DNA of 42,568 nt, from NCBI RefSeq assembly GCF_003144195.1, contig NW_020290116.1, positions 1 through 42,568 on the forward strand, in the 5' to 3' direction. The translations under genes were made by a program, and so were the position numbers. The notes below the pieces were generated by a model, which did no database searches, was not told the origin of the DNA, and saw only the letters and a list, made by a program, of their open reading frames with translations. Source of the DNA: Ceraceosorus guamensis. Taxonomy: Eukaryota > Basidiomycota > Exobasidiomycetes > Ceraceosorales > Ceraceosoraceae. Of the stretch, positions 9,889 through 20,743 are shown in pieces; positions within the stretch are counted from its first letter, which is position 1; the number at the start of each line of letters is the position of its first letter.

Positions 9889-12800
9889 GTGGTGGAAAGG
9901 CGATGACAAGGCCCACGTCTTGGTCAAGAAGGATATGCAGACTGGTGAAATGATGTACGGTGGCTGGTGTGAGCGATGGATGGTAGAAGAATATGGAGAT
10001 GAGATAGGATGAGATGGAGGGAGCACACAGTATGGGATGGAGATGGGAAGAGGTGGTTCATGATTCGAGATGGGTCAGCTTTTGAGCATAGTCGCTTTGA
10101 CTTTTGCCGTCCGTTGGGGACCGTTGGGAAACGGTAGGAACCGTTGTGGCTGACCGTCGATTAGCGGTCTGGTGGCTCGAAGCGCTGACTCGCAGAGTGT
10201 ACGTGTGAAGCCAAGGTCAAGGAGCTGGCCTTCATCCATTCAGATTCTGGCAACATGCCCCCCGATCGCCCTGATGCATTGTGCTTCGATCCAGCTGCGA
10301 TCGAGGCTCGCGCTACGGCAGGCCATTCTCGGCTTAGGTCTTGCGAGCAGACCGAACTTGGGGGAGAAAATAGCAAACGGGCAAATTCCCGAGCTCTCTC
10401 TCCATGGTGTTGACAAGCTTCACAGAGAGAAATATGAGCGCCTCACAACACCGATGTGGCTGCTCGTGTCAGGGGGCCTTGCGGTCTTGATGGGCCCTAA
10501 GTCTGGAGCGAGAGGTGCTCGCAAAGTTCAAGCGACGACCAGCGGCGGGCGAATCGTCGTGGAATGCGTGCGAGCATCGACGCTAAGAGGAATGTTGCCC
10601 GTGGCGCAGCCGCGCGAGAAATCGTGCGTGGTGCAGCGGGACACTGCAGACCTTCGACCATCGAGGCGGGCGAACCAGATCGGCGCGCAGAGCGAGCGAC
10701 TTCCAATAAGTCTTTGCGAGTCGTGAGTGTTGTTCTGTCTCGCTTCTGCCCGACTTACCTCTCGAGTGCGAGCGATTGTAGCGAAGCGCAGGGAGTAGGC
10801 TGCTGCGTTGCTGTGAAGCTGACTCCTCACAGTGCGTGCGGTGAGCGAGAGCCTGTGGCAGCCATGCAGCATCCAGCAGGCAACGGTCACACACCGAAGT
10901 GGCGCCAGCAGCTTGTTTGCCAGCATCGCTTGCGCGAAGCGTGTGAAACTGGCGGACTTCGGAACATCAAATCTTATGAGAGCGTGCCAGCGCCAACGCC
11001 AGCAGCATGCAGCACCAGCATCAGCATGCAGCGCTTTCTCGCTGCAGCTCCGCTCCGCCTGGCGCGCGCCTCATGCTTGCGTTGGCTCGCAAGCCGCAGC
11101 CAGGGCAAGTTGAGGTGGAAAAGTGCCGCATCGTGCCTTGCAACACTTCAGCAAAACCTCGCATGCGCATCCATGATGCATGATGCAGAATGACCTGCAT
11201 GACCCGCCCGCCCGTGACCCGCCCCGGCAAACGAGCTCTCCGCGCGTCCCGTGCTCCCCACATTTGAGATCTGACAGACCGCGGGCCCATGCAGCGAGGG
11301 AGCAGCAGCAGCAGCGAGCGCCCTCTTCAGCCCTTCGCAGATGCTGCTGCTGTAGCTGGGGGTCCGATCACTCCGCTCCGAGCGATATCTATCGGCTCTG
11401 CCCTTACCGCGCCGTGTTTTGCGCGCCGACGGATGCCGCAACCACAGAAGTCCAAGCTCGACATGCGCTAAGTGGTCAATTAGACCCTGAGAAGCGACCA
11501 CCTGTCCATTTAGAGACTGTGACTGCAGCGCTTTGGACGCCATCCAGTCATGGCAAAGAGTCATCACCCACCACTCACGATGACTTGCGAGTTGAGAAGC
11601 AAAGACGCCGCCTAATCGCTCGGTCGTGGGTACGAGCACAGCCAAGCTGTGAAGCGGGCGGCAGGTCACGACGACCATCAAGCTCGCAAGCCATCCTCCC
11701 ACACAAATTTCTCATGGTGTGCGCGGACCAACGCAAGATGGCAGAGGCTTTCTGCACGCTTGGCTGCGACCTTGCAAGCTGAACGTCGCACATTCAACCA
11801 TCCGCTTCGTACAGCGCGATCACTCCGCTGGCGCAGGCATCTCGCGCCCGGCGGCGGCGCCTGCTGAGTGAAAGGTTTTGCGATCAGCGATAAGACGCGA
11901 CCAGCTCACGGCGTCACTGACTGGGCCTTTGGTGAGGACGAGGTGCGACGCATGCAATCATAGAGGTTCAGAAACCATATCGCCACATGCTCGATACTGC
12001 ATCAAGACTCAAGATTTTGGATTTGCGGTCCGGATAAGAAGGGTTAGAAGGGGAGGACAAGATCGGAGCGCCGCCTTTGAAGCGGAGCATCGATTTTGAG
12101 GAAGCGCCAGGTGCAATTACGCGCGTGCTGACAACAGTGGCTTGCTTGCTAGGCCTCTAGGCGTCCACCTGTGGTTCGAAACGTTTGTCAGGTCTTCATC
12201 TCTGAAGCGGTGCTACGACATCCACTACATCTGCTGACTCCCTCGATCACCATTCAAATGAAAAGATGGCATTCACGCATTTGAAACGCTTTCAAGCACG
12301 TTTCCATGCGCAGCACGCTCAATAACTCAGCCTCACAAGCGTTCCTACACCTCCTAATCCAGAAAGGCAAAGTTCGCTGCCCTTCATTCGGAGATCATTA
12401 CAGCCCCTTGCATGCTGTGTTTTCAATTTCAAGGTCTAGGCAATCATGAATGTGTCATCCGATTTTAAGGTCTAGACAACATGTCAGCATCGCGTATGCC
12501 GCAGCTCCGATGAGTTGCAAGAGGTGTTCGAGCAACAAGACATGTTAGTCAGAAACAAAGTAAAAAGAGCCTGGAATAGAGGCCCAAGCTCCTGACGCCC
12601 TCCGCCTCCGAGTCCGACGAAGAGGAATGATGGCAAAAGGCTCTTCTATGAGGCAGGCACGAGTCTTGATGAGCTTGCGTCTGGCATGCCTTGCGCTTGC
12701 GTCTCTGACACATCGTCGAGTCGATTGGAGAAGCCCAGCAGAGAGCCACGCTCGACTTGAGGGACGAATCTTGACCGTCTCTGCTCGCGACGCGATGCGC

Positions 12801-14773
12801 TCCGCGCGGGCCTCAGAACCTTCCATGGGAGCCCGAAACCGAACTTCAAATGTGCCGAGCGTGGGAGCCCGCCCCTGTTCGGTAGCCAAATTTTGATCCG
12901 CGCCTCTTGCACGGGCTCAGGCATGTGTCGTGTGGTTGCTGCCATCGTCATCGCTGCAGCGCGTTGGATCTGAGTTCGGAGTGCGCGTTAGAAGAGTCAT
13001 GCGGGGCAAACAGTGTCACTCCGCCGCCCCTGCCTGCCTTCCTTTCTCTTTTTTTTTTGTCGCACGCAGCATTCGCGATTGAGTTTGGAATCGCAGTCGT
13101 GATGACAACATACAAGATACTAGACCGCAATAGCAAGTGGAGAGCACAATGATACTACTCGAGTCGGATCGCCGCTGTAAAAAGATGTTGCTCTTGCTCA
13201 TCAAGTACGGCGAAAGCAGCGTTTCGCTGAAGCGAGCATCCTGGCGCATCGAAGAGCAGCGCTGAAGATCGAGGATCGTTTCTGAGCAAGAAGCCATCAG
13301 CGAGGCTCTTGTCAGCGTGCAGCTTCATGGGAGGAGTCGTTGGCAAGCAACCCAGTGAGCAAGTCGTATCTCTGCAAGGCCGATGCCAGGTGAGCCCGTG
13401 GTGGGCCCTCTAGTCTCTTAGCCCAAGTCTCACGGCTGGAATGCTCGGCGGACTCTGAGCGGCTGCTCAATGCTAAATTGGCGTTCGGCAGCCAAGCTTG
13501 CGGACTTTTGACTAATCGGTTCAGACCGCAGCACGACAACACAGACGACCCAATTGCCCACACGAGCTCCGCGCGGAAGGCGCGGCGACCAGCATTATTA
13601 TTAGCATTCCATCGAGAGCAAACGCCGCAGAGAGAAAGGGTGAGTCCGTGCTCAATGCGAAATGGAGCGGCATGGACATAGGAGCGGATGTGGCATTGGA
13701 CAACAAAAGTCTTCGGCTCCGAGCGCTCTTCGCCACTCTTGACCCCTTGCTTGATCTAGCCTTCCATCAGGCTCTTTCGACGAGCCCAACCGGCGGATTA
13801 ATTGCTACTCTCTGTAATTAATTACCACACAAAATGCAGTCGTTACGACTGCATGCGAAGAAGGTGCGCGATGACTTTCCTGTGGCTTGTCGTGCAGGCT
13901 GTGAAGCGGGCGAACCTTGTGGGCGGTGAGAATTATGGATATTTCTCCTTCGGCTACGCGGGTCTTTTTGGTGGACAGAAGAGTCGCTCAGTTGACGAAG
14001 GTAAGGTCATGCATCAGCGACCCTCGAGCACCTAGGCAGAACGCTAACGGCGCGGTCTGGTGCGCGACGCACCAAGAGTTGCACGAAAGAGGATGCGAAA
14101 ACGCGTCGGCATCAAGATGCCCATCATCGTGATGCTGTCGCCATCAATTCCTATGCTGTGCTTTGAGCGAGGTGGCAGACCGGTAACGACTGACACCAAA
14201 GCTGGAAGGGCACTCTGATGCAGAGCACAGACATGATGTTCGTCTCGAAGAGACGACGTGTATCGCAGCAGTCATCAGAAAGAGTGCCGACGCGCTCGAC
14301 AGGCTCGCAAGTGTATCGAGGAATCTCGGATGGAGATGCCCGCATTACGTAGCCGCTGGCTTCTGCACGCTCAGCTTCTTCTCATAATCGTGTTTCTCTG
14401 AACGATAAGCTCGATGAAAGGTGGTGTGCTTTCGTCACGAAAGTACCTATTTCCGCAACGCACAGATGCCGCGAGATGCCGACGTACTTTTGCACCAGCA
14501 GCAAGGGTTCACCTTTGCGGAATTCAAGACGTGGGGAAAGGTGCCGCAGGATTAAGATCTGAGGTGGGCACGCACGGTCTCGATGCACTGCCGTCATCTC
14601 AGCGCAGCAGCCTCTTGCGAGCACAAGCACCAAGCTCGAGAGCAGTCAAAAGTAGTGATGCGGTGTGGTGCGAGATCTACGTCGGCTTCTCTATGAGCCG
14701 GCATCCGACCTTCTGCAGCGTACGCCTATAGCTGCACACAACAGCATCAGCACCAGAATCGTGAGTGTTGTGC

Positions 14774-14789
14774 TCACGACTCGTCGTGA
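14774..14789. repeat. Inverted repeat TCACGAC-TC-GTCGTGA
   Basis: Seven-base perfect arms around a two-base centre. It is one member of a TCACGA/TCGTGA word family that recurs in intergenic DNA of this window. Too short for a terminator-like hairpin in a eukaryote; more likely a protein-binding site or low-copy repeat word. Confidence 0.5.
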
Positions 14790-15421
14790 CTGCACGGTCG
14801 GCAGTACGGTACCGTACCGTACCACATGCCATGCAGCAGCATGCAGAAGGGGTGCAATGAAGGAGCGCCACGCGCCGAGACGCAAGCTCTGCGCAGAAGG
14901 AAGAAGACGTGTGGCTTGGCCCGCATGCGTGAATATGTACCAGGAGCAGCAGCAACGCGACTTGTACCAGTGACGGCTCCGTATTCACGACCGGACACAT
15001 GACCGATCGTGGCCCAGCAGTATAAAAACAAATATGCAACTTGCTCAAAGGCATCGGTCAAGATGGCCAATCCCATCAAACGGCAGTTTCTTATCGTGCA
15101 GACACGGCGCACCCACGATGGTGTGCACGATCTGCAGACAGGCCAGCCACGAAACCTCGCGCGCTGATCGCCAACCTTGTAGCAAAGAGCGTGGGAGCTT
15201 TTTTGCGCTTCCTGTTCTGACTGGCCGTTCAAAAGGTTGCTCCGAAGCGCTCGAGCGGCAATAGTATTATTACAGGTGTGCCTAACTTCGCTACTTTGGC
15301 TGTCACCGCAATAATGACTCTGCACAGCTCGGAGCAAATCGATGTGCCTGGTGTCGGAGCTCGTCTGCAATCTCCACTCTGACTGCTTCCCAAAGAGCAT
15401 CGGCGTCCGGAGCAGGGTCAT
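14774..15421 (-). CDS. Doubtful 215-codon open frame
   Basis: A minus-strand frame from a real ATG at 15421 (MTLLRTPMLFGKQSEWRLQT...) runs 215 codons. It has a mildly hydrophobic stretch (GLAILTDAFEQVAYLFLYCW) but no domain that I know, a Cys/Arg-rich random-looking composition, and competing open frames on the same strand, including one over 15303-15445 that reads more like protein. Listed so that it can be checked; I lean towards it being chance. Confidence 0.12.
   Translation of the reverse strand: MTLLRTPMLFGKQSEWRLQTSSDTRHIDLLRAVQSHYCGDSQSSEVRHTCNNTIAARALRSNLLNGQSEQEAQKSSHALCYKVGDQRARFRGWPVCRSCTPSWVRRVCTIRNCRLMGLAILTDAFEQVAYLFLYCWATIGHVSGREYGAVTGTSRVAAAPGTYSRMRAKPHVFFLLRRACVSARGAPSLHPFCMLLHGMWYGTVPYCRPCSHDES
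14805..14823. repeat. Short GTACC tandem repeat
   Basis: TACGGTACCGTACCGTACC: about three and a half copies of a self-complementary pentamer word. No function suggested. Confidence 0.6.
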
Positions 15422-16109
15422 GAGAAAAGAGCAACAAGGCTGTTGTGTGGTCAGTCACGAGTAGCGCCGAGCAGGATGTGCCCAAGCCACGTCGCTTTTC
15501 TCAAGCCTCTTCTTGGACTAGAGAACGCCTTTTATTACATGCGGACCCCTCTCCTCGCATGAGCTATGCTTCGCCGCCACCATCACCACTACTACCGCAA
15601 CCGTCTACTCGTTCGAAGCCAAATTAAAATCCAATCATGTGATGGGATTGTCTTCGAAATCTCTTCATGCACTCATCGCCACCACCACCAGTTGACCCGA
15701 CATTCTGTGGACTGACTTTTGCTTGTTTGGGTTGTCGTGGCGCGTGTCTGGGAAAAAGTCTACGGTGCTGATACGACGAGGCTCGGAGCGCGAGGTCTTG
15801 GTAAAGTGAGCGAGTGAGGGACGACTCGGTAGCGCAGAGCTCGTTGCATTCGTCTCGGTCGAGCTGGCAAACCGTTGAAATGCGCCAAGAGTGTTCAGAA
15901 GCAGCATTCTCGCGCGCACGAAAGCTCATTGCGGATGACGACTCCGTCGCTGCGGGCTCGCACTCGCGAGAAGCGCTGTTCAGCGATCACCTCCATGACA
16001 CACGGTCTACACAGGACGCGGCTTCCCGGAGCGAGCTCGCAGCCCAGCACATCATATGGTAAAAGCATGGATTGGATGCGACTCAACGGTGTGGAGGCTC
16101 GACACGTGA

Positions 16110-17768
16110 CTATAGCTCGATGTTGCGCAAGGCTTCCAAATTCTTGTTCATGATGTCTTGTTGCTTCTTGAGCTCGGCCTGTTTGGTGAGCTTGGAGATG
16201 TTGAATTGCTTCATACGTTTAGCCAAGCTCCTCGGCGGGCTCAGCTCTCTCTCCATTAAAAGCTCGATGGGCCAAGCGTCGATCTCATCCTTTCCAGCGA
16301 TGCCAATTCTGATCCCGTTTTCGTTCCTTTCGCCAGCTTGAAAAGGCGTCTTGTCTGGTATCCATCTCCATTGCGCCCCATTTGCCACCGGCCCGTCCAA
16401 CGGTGCTACGCTGTGGTAGTCTGACGACGCGAAGCTTCTTCCTTCAGACATGTCCGGGTGTTCCGAGGCCCATTTTCTCTGCGCTGCTTGGCGGAGCGTG
16501 ACAGCTTCCGCTGGAGTAGGAGCCTGTGCCACAGGTGGAGGGCCTTGCCTAATAGGCAAATAGGGTGCATAGCCGGGTTTTCTTAGAATCCGCGGCTGCG
16601 TCTCTCGAATTGCTTTCTGGGCGCGCAACATTGCTTCAGACTGAGGTGACGTTCGCCATGTATGCCGCGAGATATGAATGGGATTAGTGGGATACCAGGG
16701 AATCCATGATTCCGACTTCACTGCATCACTGGCAGTGGTGAGATCTTGCAAGACTGGCGTAGAGGATGGCATTTCATGTTAGGCCAGATTGCGCAACGGC
16801 GCTGGGCTTTCAAGCGTCTAATGCACGCATGACACCTACTGATACGGGGAGCATTCTTGTTAGGAGGCCAAGGTACCTGCAATTTGACGTTTGTGCCATC
16901 TTTGGCCTTGACGGTTGCGAACCTTTTCCACGTGAACTGATGCAGCTTTTTGTTCCACTTAGCGCCAGTGCCTGAAATGCGGGTGGCGACGCGGCTGCAA
17001 GAACGCGGCCGTCCAGTTTGACGTTCAGTCTGCCAGCAAGGTCAATAGCGCTTCGTGTCCAAAGCCGACTCACCCTTCTTTCAGCTCGTCCATCGTGATT
17101 CCGCATCCCGCTGGAAGGTCCATCTCTTGCGGGAGGACGAGCTGCAGATTGCTGATATGCACTGGCCTGTTGATCTGAAACGTGTTGTTTGACCATACAA
17201 CTTGCCCGTCCTCTCCCATCTGGCGAGGTACGATGCGCTTCTCACTTGTCGCTGGGTTGTCCCCCGGGTTGTCCTGGTGTTGGGGTCCACATCAGACGAG
17301 GAAATTAGCCGTTGATAGCTCAAAACATAACACATACGGTACGCAACACGAAAACAGCATACATGCACCAGCAGCTCGCTCAAGAAGCTGTAATTTGAGC
17401 CGTTCGAGTGCAACACTGAAACTTACAACGTTCGCGAGCCAAGCCAAGTTCCTCGTCCTGTCGATTTGCTTCACGGTGGCCTGACCTTTCCACAATTCCG
17501 CGCTTCCCTCTTTTGCAAGCTTGACACCGGTCCTATATCTGACCACATCTCCAGGAACAATGTTCCACAATTTGATCCTGTCCTTCGGCTGCACGTAGTT
17601 GTTGTTGCCCCTTGCTCTAGCTGGGAGCATCCTGTCCGCAAACTTTCCTTTCCATCCCTTCTGACCGGGTAGCATGTGATCCAGATTGCGCAGCGCGACA
17701 ATAGCCGTCTTCGTGCCGCGCTTGAAGCGCTGGTCCAGCTCCTTGGCGGTGAGTCTGGGCACTGCCAT
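16110..17768 (-). CDS. Mitochondrial large-subunit ribosomal protein uL24m (yeast MRPL40 type)
   Basis: Four exons on the minus strand: 17768-17427, 17174-17074, 16994-16840, 16753-16110; introns 252, 79 and 86 nt; 413 aa. Exon 1 has a basic start and the KOW segment: KLWNIVPGDVVRYRTG then WKGQATVKQIDRTRN and AWLANV. Exon 2 continues INRPVHISNLQLVLPQEM, exon 3 GRVATRISGTGAKWNKKLHQ through KLQVPWPPNK, exon 4 the conserved basic tail with WIPWYPTNPI and a C-terminal Lys/Gln-rich coiled segment. Phases (0, 2, 1) agree at every junction, and alternative acceptors bring stops. uL24 binds the 23S-type rRNA early in assembly; the long C-terminal extension is usual for the fungal mitochondrial form. 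It shares a promoter with NOB1 in divergent orientation. Confidence 0.9.
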
Positions 17769-18126
17769 GTTTCGGTGAAGTCAGTGGGGGAACTTTCAAG
17801 GTGCAGACTAAGAGCTGTTGAAAGCGATCTTTGCTGTCCAGCGTTGAGGAGAGGAGGAGAGCTCTGGAGGGTCGGCAAAGTACGGGCAGTCAGTGCGCTG
17901 CCAGAGTGAGAAAGACTGACCGAACGCCGTGAGCGCGCTTGAATAGGCGCACCAATAGCGATCAAAGGCTCGGCGGCTGCCGTGAGTGGTGATTGAATGT
18001 GTAGATTTGATGAGAGGAGGCAAGCAGAGACCATGAGCTAAGAATAATCAAGAATTTGGATGTGAATCGTCGGGCGCACAAAACGGTCTTCTCGCACACC
18101 TGCGCGCGCGCGCGAGAAACGCAGAT

Positions 18127-18142
18127 CACGTGGGATCACGTG
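18127..18142. promoter_or_regulatory. Two tandem CACGTG sites (ATCACGTGGGATCACGTGA)
   Basis: Two copies of ATCACGTG with core centres exactly 10 bp apart, one helical turn, so both would face the same side of the DNA. Fungal bHLH factors (Cbf1, Pho4, Ino2/4 types) recognise CACGTG. Placement between a mitochondrial ribosomal protein and a cytosolic ribosome-maturation gene suggests shared growth control; this is inference. Confidence 0.5.
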
Positions 18143-18162
18143 ACTGGCCGTACTGGCGACCC

Positions 18163-18170
18163 TATATAAT
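18163..18170 (+). promoter_or_regulatory. TATA-like element
   Basis: TATATAAT, 21 bp downstream of the CACGTG pair and about 395 bp upstream of the NOB1 ATG. If it is used for NOB1 the 5' UTR is long or spliced. Not confirmed by anything else in the sequence. Confidence 0.3.
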
Positions 18171-18204
18171 TTGACTTCAAGACTTTTGAATCTCGAGATT
18201 TGCA

Positions 18205-18235
18205 TTTGTGATTTGTGGTTTGTGATTTGTGAATC
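18205..18235. repeat. TTTGTGATT short tandem words
   Basis: Three to four imperfect copies of an 8-base word (TTTGTGAT, TTTGTGGT, TTTGTGAT, TTTGTGAA). Lies in the uL24m/NOB1 promoter. No known function. Confidence 0.6.
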
Positions 18236-18564
18236 AGATTCATCAAGATTTCGATTTTTTAGCCAAGAGTAGACTCGCGACTCAGAACTGACCGAGACTT
18301 GCTTTGACTCAGACTCGTGACTGGTAGCCACGCAAAAGTCGCAACTCGCGGCTCGATCAAAAGAGTCAAGAGTCAGATTTGTGGGTTAGCATCATCAGTA
18401 GTAGTTCCAGCTTAGCGGCTCACAGCTCCTGCTTTCATTCTCATCTCGACGAGCGCTCCCCTCATTGATTCAATCAGACGTGTGGTTGCCCATTGGATGC
18501 GGAGCCAAGACTCTAGCCATAGCGCCTACAAATTCTCGCCATATTCGACTTCTGACTGAACAAC

Positions 18565-20485
18565 ATGAGCGACCAGGAGCAAGACTGGCCTAGCTTGCCA
18601 GGCGCAGGCGCTTCTCGCTCAAGCATCGGAAACGAGGATGCCTCATCTGGCCCGAGCAGACCAACCCCAACAACGGAGGCCCAGCCGTCGACTTCACAAA
18701 CATATTCGATTGACCAAAAACCAACTCTGCGCGCCCCGCCTACAACGATGGCTACCGCGGCAGTGAACCATCGCAGCATCGAGATATTGGTGCTGGACAC
18801 TTCGGCGTTGCTCAGCACACCTGCATCTCAACTTGCCAATCTTGCCTCCCGCATGGTCATACCACGCGTTGTGCTAGCCGAATTGGGCGAAGCTCGCTCT
18901 AGGGCCGATTTGGAGATCCTTACGCTGAGGGGCGTCGAAGTGGACATTACAGAGCCAGATGCCAAGGATCTGGTAGCTGTGAGGAACTTTGCGAAACAGA
19001 CCGGAGATTTGTCTTCCCTCAGTCAGGCAGATCTGAGCGTGCTCGCGGTGCTGTACGGAACGGAGACAGCTCGACACGGGCAATGGAGACTTCGCGACAA
19101 GGTGGGAGGACTAACGGGCCAGCAGGCTCACGATGCAAGCAGACTGGCCCAGGCGAGAGCGCAGCAGGCCAAGCCAGTGGATGTGCCCGCCTCGTCGGCC
19201 AAGGACGCAGTTGCAGCAGAGCCCGTTGCACCTGCAGCAGCTTCCGCATCAGCTGCACCGCTTGCTCCCAGGTCCATCGTCGAGCCACATAGCAATGAAA
19301 GGGCAGAGGAGTCCAAGCGTTCAGACCTTATTGCAGAGTCATCTTCATCCGATCGCCAGGCTCAGGCTGCCTCTTTGGATCTTCAAGGTTCTCGCGAGGA
19401 CGCAGAAGGTGAATGGATCACCCCACGCCCTCTTAGGGAAGTGCAAGAGGAAGAAGCGTCGGATGAAGAGGAATCCGACCTTGGAGGCTCTGATGGCGAG
19501 GGAGAGTGGATCACACCCATCAACGTAAAGGCGCATAGAGCCAAAGCCTTGGGATTTGCGGCTGATGCGGATCTGATCACTCGAGAGGAGGCGGAGGCCA
19601 ATGACGCAGTGGAAGGTGACAAAGGGGCAGGGGAAGAGCAGGACGACGCAGGCTTCGAGGAGCCCAGAAAACGTCGCAACCGCATGCAAAAACCTGAAGC
19701 TGGTGGGTCAATGGCGACAGCAACGACGGCCAGCGGCAAAAAGTCGAAGAAGGCAGCGGGAAAAATGACGGTTGCTGGCATGACGGGCGATTACGCGATG
19801 CAAAATGTGATGCTGCAAATGGGCTTGGCGCTTGCCAGTTACGAAGGACACAGGATGAAGAGCGTGAAGAGCTGGGCTCTGAGATGCCACGCATGCACCA
19901 AGTGAGTCTGCGGGATACAGCACCACGACTGCTCAACATCAGTGACTGCTAGGCTGACGCATCACGACCATCTGGTCCTATCCATGAACATGCAGAATCT
20001 GCAAGAACACGGAAGAGAAGTTCTGCCCTTCTTGTGGGAATGCGACGCTGCTGAGAGTTTCGGTGCGCACGAATGCACCGGAGAAAGGAGGAGGAGAAGT
20101 GATCGAGATCAACACTTCTCGTCAGTTGCGTCTTCGAGGATCGCGGTACTCGCTTCCTATGCCTAAGCCTTCACGGGCGGGAGGACCACGAGGAGCCAAT
20201 GCGCCAAGCAGCGGAGGTGCGCCAATCCTCCGAGCCGATCAGCAAGAATGGATCAAGGCGCTTTCGAAGGAGAAGGGAAGGCAGGAAAAGGAAGTGAGGA
20301 AACTCAATAGAGCCGCTGAAAAGGGCAAGGATGGATGGAGCCAGCGATACCAGAATCCTGAAGACGTGAGCGCTTTCTTGCAGGGGGGCAAAGCAGACTT
20401 TGAGCCTTCGAGATTGGTAGGCGGTCTGCCACCCCTGGGTATTGGGCGCAAGAATCCCAACGAGCGTAGACGTAGGAAAGTTTGA
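18565..20485 (+). CDS. NOB1: NOB1, PIN-domain endonuclease for 20S pre-rRNA D-site cleavage
   Basis: Two exons, 18565-19901 and 19996-20485, 94-nt phase-2 intron; 608 aa. The PIN nuclease domain starts at about residue 74 with LVLDTSALL (D78), followed by VLAELGE (E106) and LSQADLSVLA (D156), the metal-binding acidic residues. A Ser/Glu/Ala-rich acidic linker of about 200 residues contains two copies of GEWITP, a motif that recurs in NOB1 proteins. The zinc ribbon is split by the intron: RCHACTK (C441, C444) then ICKNTEEKFCPSCGN (C456, C459). A basic C-terminus ends GIGRKNPNERRRRKV. NOB1 makes the 3' end of 18S rRNA in cytoplasmic pre-40S particles. Complete, no missing catalytic residue. Confidence 0.95.
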
Positions 20486-20743
20486 CTTGCGTCTCTGCAG
20501 CACTCTACATGCTTTCAACCTCCATAGGCATTGATGCCGTACGTAGGAAGTCCGCCTCGTGAGCATGTCAGCTGTGTCTTGTCTGCAAATTCGAGGCATT
20601 GTCGTGCGTGCCCTGTACCGCTGATTGTGGTAAGTCATGACATTATGCCAGGGCAAGGGAAGTAGTGTATTCCAGGCCACAGGTTGTGTTAGTGAGACAT
20701 GGCTGCGCTGCGCTAGGCTTCAGCGGAGCGAAGCTTATTTTGT

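Larger units (their letters stand above)
9809..16109. other. 6.3 kb stretch with no convincing gene
   Basis: No recognisable protein domain, tRNA, rRNA or mobile element was found on either strand. Several frames of 180-215 codons occur (for example plus 10564-11193, plus 11180-11782, minus 14774-15421), but overlapping frames are open at the same places, their residues look random, and none joins to a family or to a sensible splice model. The least unlikely coding pieces are on the minus strand at 15907-15665 (80 codons from an ATG, with a presequence-like start) and 15445-15303 (ending AEDELRHQAHRFAPS-like residues); these could be exons of one unrecognised gene. Simple features: CAG runs near 11305, a T10 run near 13050, a TCACGAC inverted repeat at 14774-14789, a GTACC repeat at 14805-14823, and a TATAAAAA at 15021. 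Confidence 0.5.
17769..18564. promoter_or_regulatory. Divergent promoter region of uL24m and NOB1
   Basis: 796 bp between two divergent ATGs. It contains two adjacent CACGTG sites (18127-18132, 18137-18142), a TATATAAT element at 18163-18170, a CG dinucleotide run (18101-18114), a run of TTTGTGA words (18205-18235), and a GACTCGTGACT word at 18312-18322. The order of CACGTG pair then TATA element points towards the NOB1 side. No coding frame here looks real. Confidence 0.55.

Noticed and set aside
10172-11782. Three plus-strand frames of 184-209 codons
   Set aside because: They overlap each other and minus-strand frames, show no domain, have random composition rich in Arg/Ser/Cys, and no splice logic links them.
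12140-12200. tRNA-like GTTCGAAAC near 12174
   Set aside because: No matching acceptor, D or anticodon stems around it. Other GTTCGA words in the window were also checked for tRNA context and rejected.
12545-12951. Minus-strand frames of about 100-114 codons, one with a Ser/Asp-rich end
   Set aside because: Three frames are open at once and none can be extended by good splice sites into a longer protein; likely composition effect.
13802-14035. 77-codon frame with aromatic stretch ENYGYFSFGYAGLF
   Set aside because: Too short, no homologue known to me, no splice continuation.
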